Both the position numbers and the translations under genes were made by a program. A stretch of DNA of 5,421 bases from Phycisphaerae bacterium (GTDB lineage Bacteria > Planctomycetota > Phycisphaerae > UBA1845 > Fen-1342): positions 1 to 5,421 of the forward strand of contig JAFGRR010000314.1 in NCBI GenBank assembly GCA_016935035.1, in the 5' to 3' direction. This document shows positions 4,468 through 5,421 of this stretch, piece by piece (position 1 is the stretch's first letter; each line of letters opens with the position of its first letter). The notes under the pieces were generated by a model. It saw nothing but the letters and a program-made list of their open reading frames with translations. It was not told the origin of the DNA and searched no databases.

Positions 4468-5421
4468 CTACACACCAAAGTACATACAGAACTCGTATGG
4501 GTGCGGCCGCCGCGCCAGCGATAGCACCTCTTCGTTCATCTTGTACTCGATCCAGTAGTGGATCAGGTCCTCGGTGAATACGCCGCCACGCAGCAGATAA
4601 TCATGGTCGCGCAGCAGGGCCCTAAGCGCCTCATGCAGAGTGGCGGGAGTGTGCTTGATACGGCGGCGCTGCTTGGTGGTCAGCTCGTCCATGCTCGTGT
4701 CGATCGCCGGCCCGGGGTCTATGCGTCGCTCGATGCCATCGAGTGCCGCCATCAGAATCGCGCTGAACGCGAGGTATGGATTGCAGCTCGGGTCCGGCGC
4801 GCGCACCTCGATGCGTTTGGTACACGGGTTGCGCTGGTAGACTGGAATGCGAATGAACGCCGATCGGTTGCGCACCGAATAGACGAGGTTCACCGGCGCT
4901 TCGTACCCCGGCACCAGGCGTTTGTAACTGTTCGTTGTTGGGTTGGTGAATGCCATCAAACTGGCGGCGTGCCGCACGATCCCGCCGATGGCCCACAATG
5001 CCGTCTCGGATAGATCCGCGTACTTGTCGCCGAAGAACAGCGGCTGGTCGTCCTTCCAGAGTGAGAAGTGCGTGTGCATGCCGCTGCCGTTGTCGCCCAA
5101 CAGCGGCTTGGGCATGAACGTGACGACCTTGCCATGGCGGGCGGCGACGTTGCGGAGTGTGTGCTTGAGGATCATCACCTTGTCGGCCATCTCGACCAGC
5201 TTGCCACAACGCAGGTCAATCTCGGCCTGGCCGCCGGTGGCAACCTCGTGGTGATGTGACTCGATGTCCAGCCCGGCGTCCTGAAGCGCGACGACCATCT
5301 CGCCGCGCAGGTCGGCCATCGAATCAGCCGGCGGCGTCGGGAAATGACCGGCCCGCGCCTTGAGTTGCAGCCCGAGATTGTCCGGCTCGTCGCGCCCGCG
5401 CCGCCACTCCCCCTCAACCGA
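4468..5421 (-). CDS. glnA: Glutamine synthetase type I, C-terminal two thirds
   Basis: The fragment gives 317 residues up to the TAG stop at 4470-4468; the start lies beyond the right edge (family length about 470). The enzyme makes glutamine from glutamate, ammonia and ATP as a cytoplasmic dodecamer. Visible signatures, numbered from the edge, are: GHFPTPPADS (25-34); HHHEVATGGQAE with metal-binding Glu59 and Glu67; KPLLGDNGSGMHTH with His116; NPTTNSYKRLVPGYEAP with the flap Glu; NRSAFIRIP; and RIEVRAPDPSCNPYLAF. The C-terminus is PHPYEFCMYFGV. The frame is open through to the edge, so the internal ATG at 5319 is not the start. In the region of the adenylylation Tyr of the enterobacterial enzyme the sequence reads DTSMDELTTKQ, with no Tyr, so control by GlnE-type adenylylation is unlikely. 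No clear terminator follows in the 148 bp before the PilZ gene. Confidence 0.96.
   Translation of the reverse strand, partial: SVEGEWRRGRDEPDNLGLQLKARAGHFPTPPADSMADLRGEMVVALQDAGLDIESHHHEVATGGQAEIDLRCGKLVEMADKVMILKHTLRNVAARHGKVVTFMPKPLLGDNGSGMHTHFSLWKDDQPLFFGDKYADLSETALWAIGGIVRHAASLMAFTNPTTNSYKRLVPGYEAPVNLVYSVRNRSAFIRIPVYQRNPCTKRIEVRAPDPSCNPYLAFSAILMAALDGIERRIDPGPAIDTSMDELTTKQRRRIKHTPATLHEALRALLRDHDYLLRGGVFTEDLIHYWIEYKMNEEVLSLARRPHPYEFCMYFGV

Overview
This 5.4 kb, GC-rich window comes from a bacterial chromosome. All six recognisable protein genes lie on the minus strand. In transcription order (right to left) they are a type I glutamine synthetase (glnA, C-terminal part, running off the right edge), a PilZ-domain protein, a hemerythrin-like four-helix protein, an exported M3-family zinc oligopeptidase, groES, and the first 37 codons of groEL (running off the left edge). 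The GroES and GroEL sequences, the secreted M3 peptidase, the small hemerythrin-like protein ending in DIGGID and the loose gene packing all recall Planctomycetota or a related lineage. This is an impression from remembered sequences, not a search result. All six are chromosomal housekeeping or stress genes; there are no transposase, phage, plasmid or CRISPR genes.

Right part (3936-5421): glnA is followed, after a 148 bp gap, by the PilZ gene. The middle gap (3531-3935, 405 bp) has no protein gene. It holds a nested set of inverted repeats on the plus strand that ends in a T5 run, with a weak promoter-like pair about 160 bp upstream. I annotate it as a candidate structured RNA of unknown class. 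Centre (862-3530): the hemerythrin-like gene and the M3 peptidase gene are 146 bp apart, and I see no terminator between them.

Left part (1-861): the M3 transcript appears to end at a 12-bp perfect hairpin with a U-rich tail (718-745). About 20 bp further on is an exact match to the sigma-54 promoter consensus, reading into groES with a leader of about 86 nt. I see no CIRCE (HrcA) operator there. groES and groEL are probably co-transcribed, but their 175-bp gap carries REP-like units: GTAG tetranucleotides each directly followed by a palindrome, with two of them arranged as an inverted pair.

The most interesting signals are therefore non-coding: the sigma-54 control of groES-groEL, the REP-like cluster inside that operon, and the candidate RNA between the PilZ and hemerythrin-like genes. 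No obvious new multi-gene system is present.
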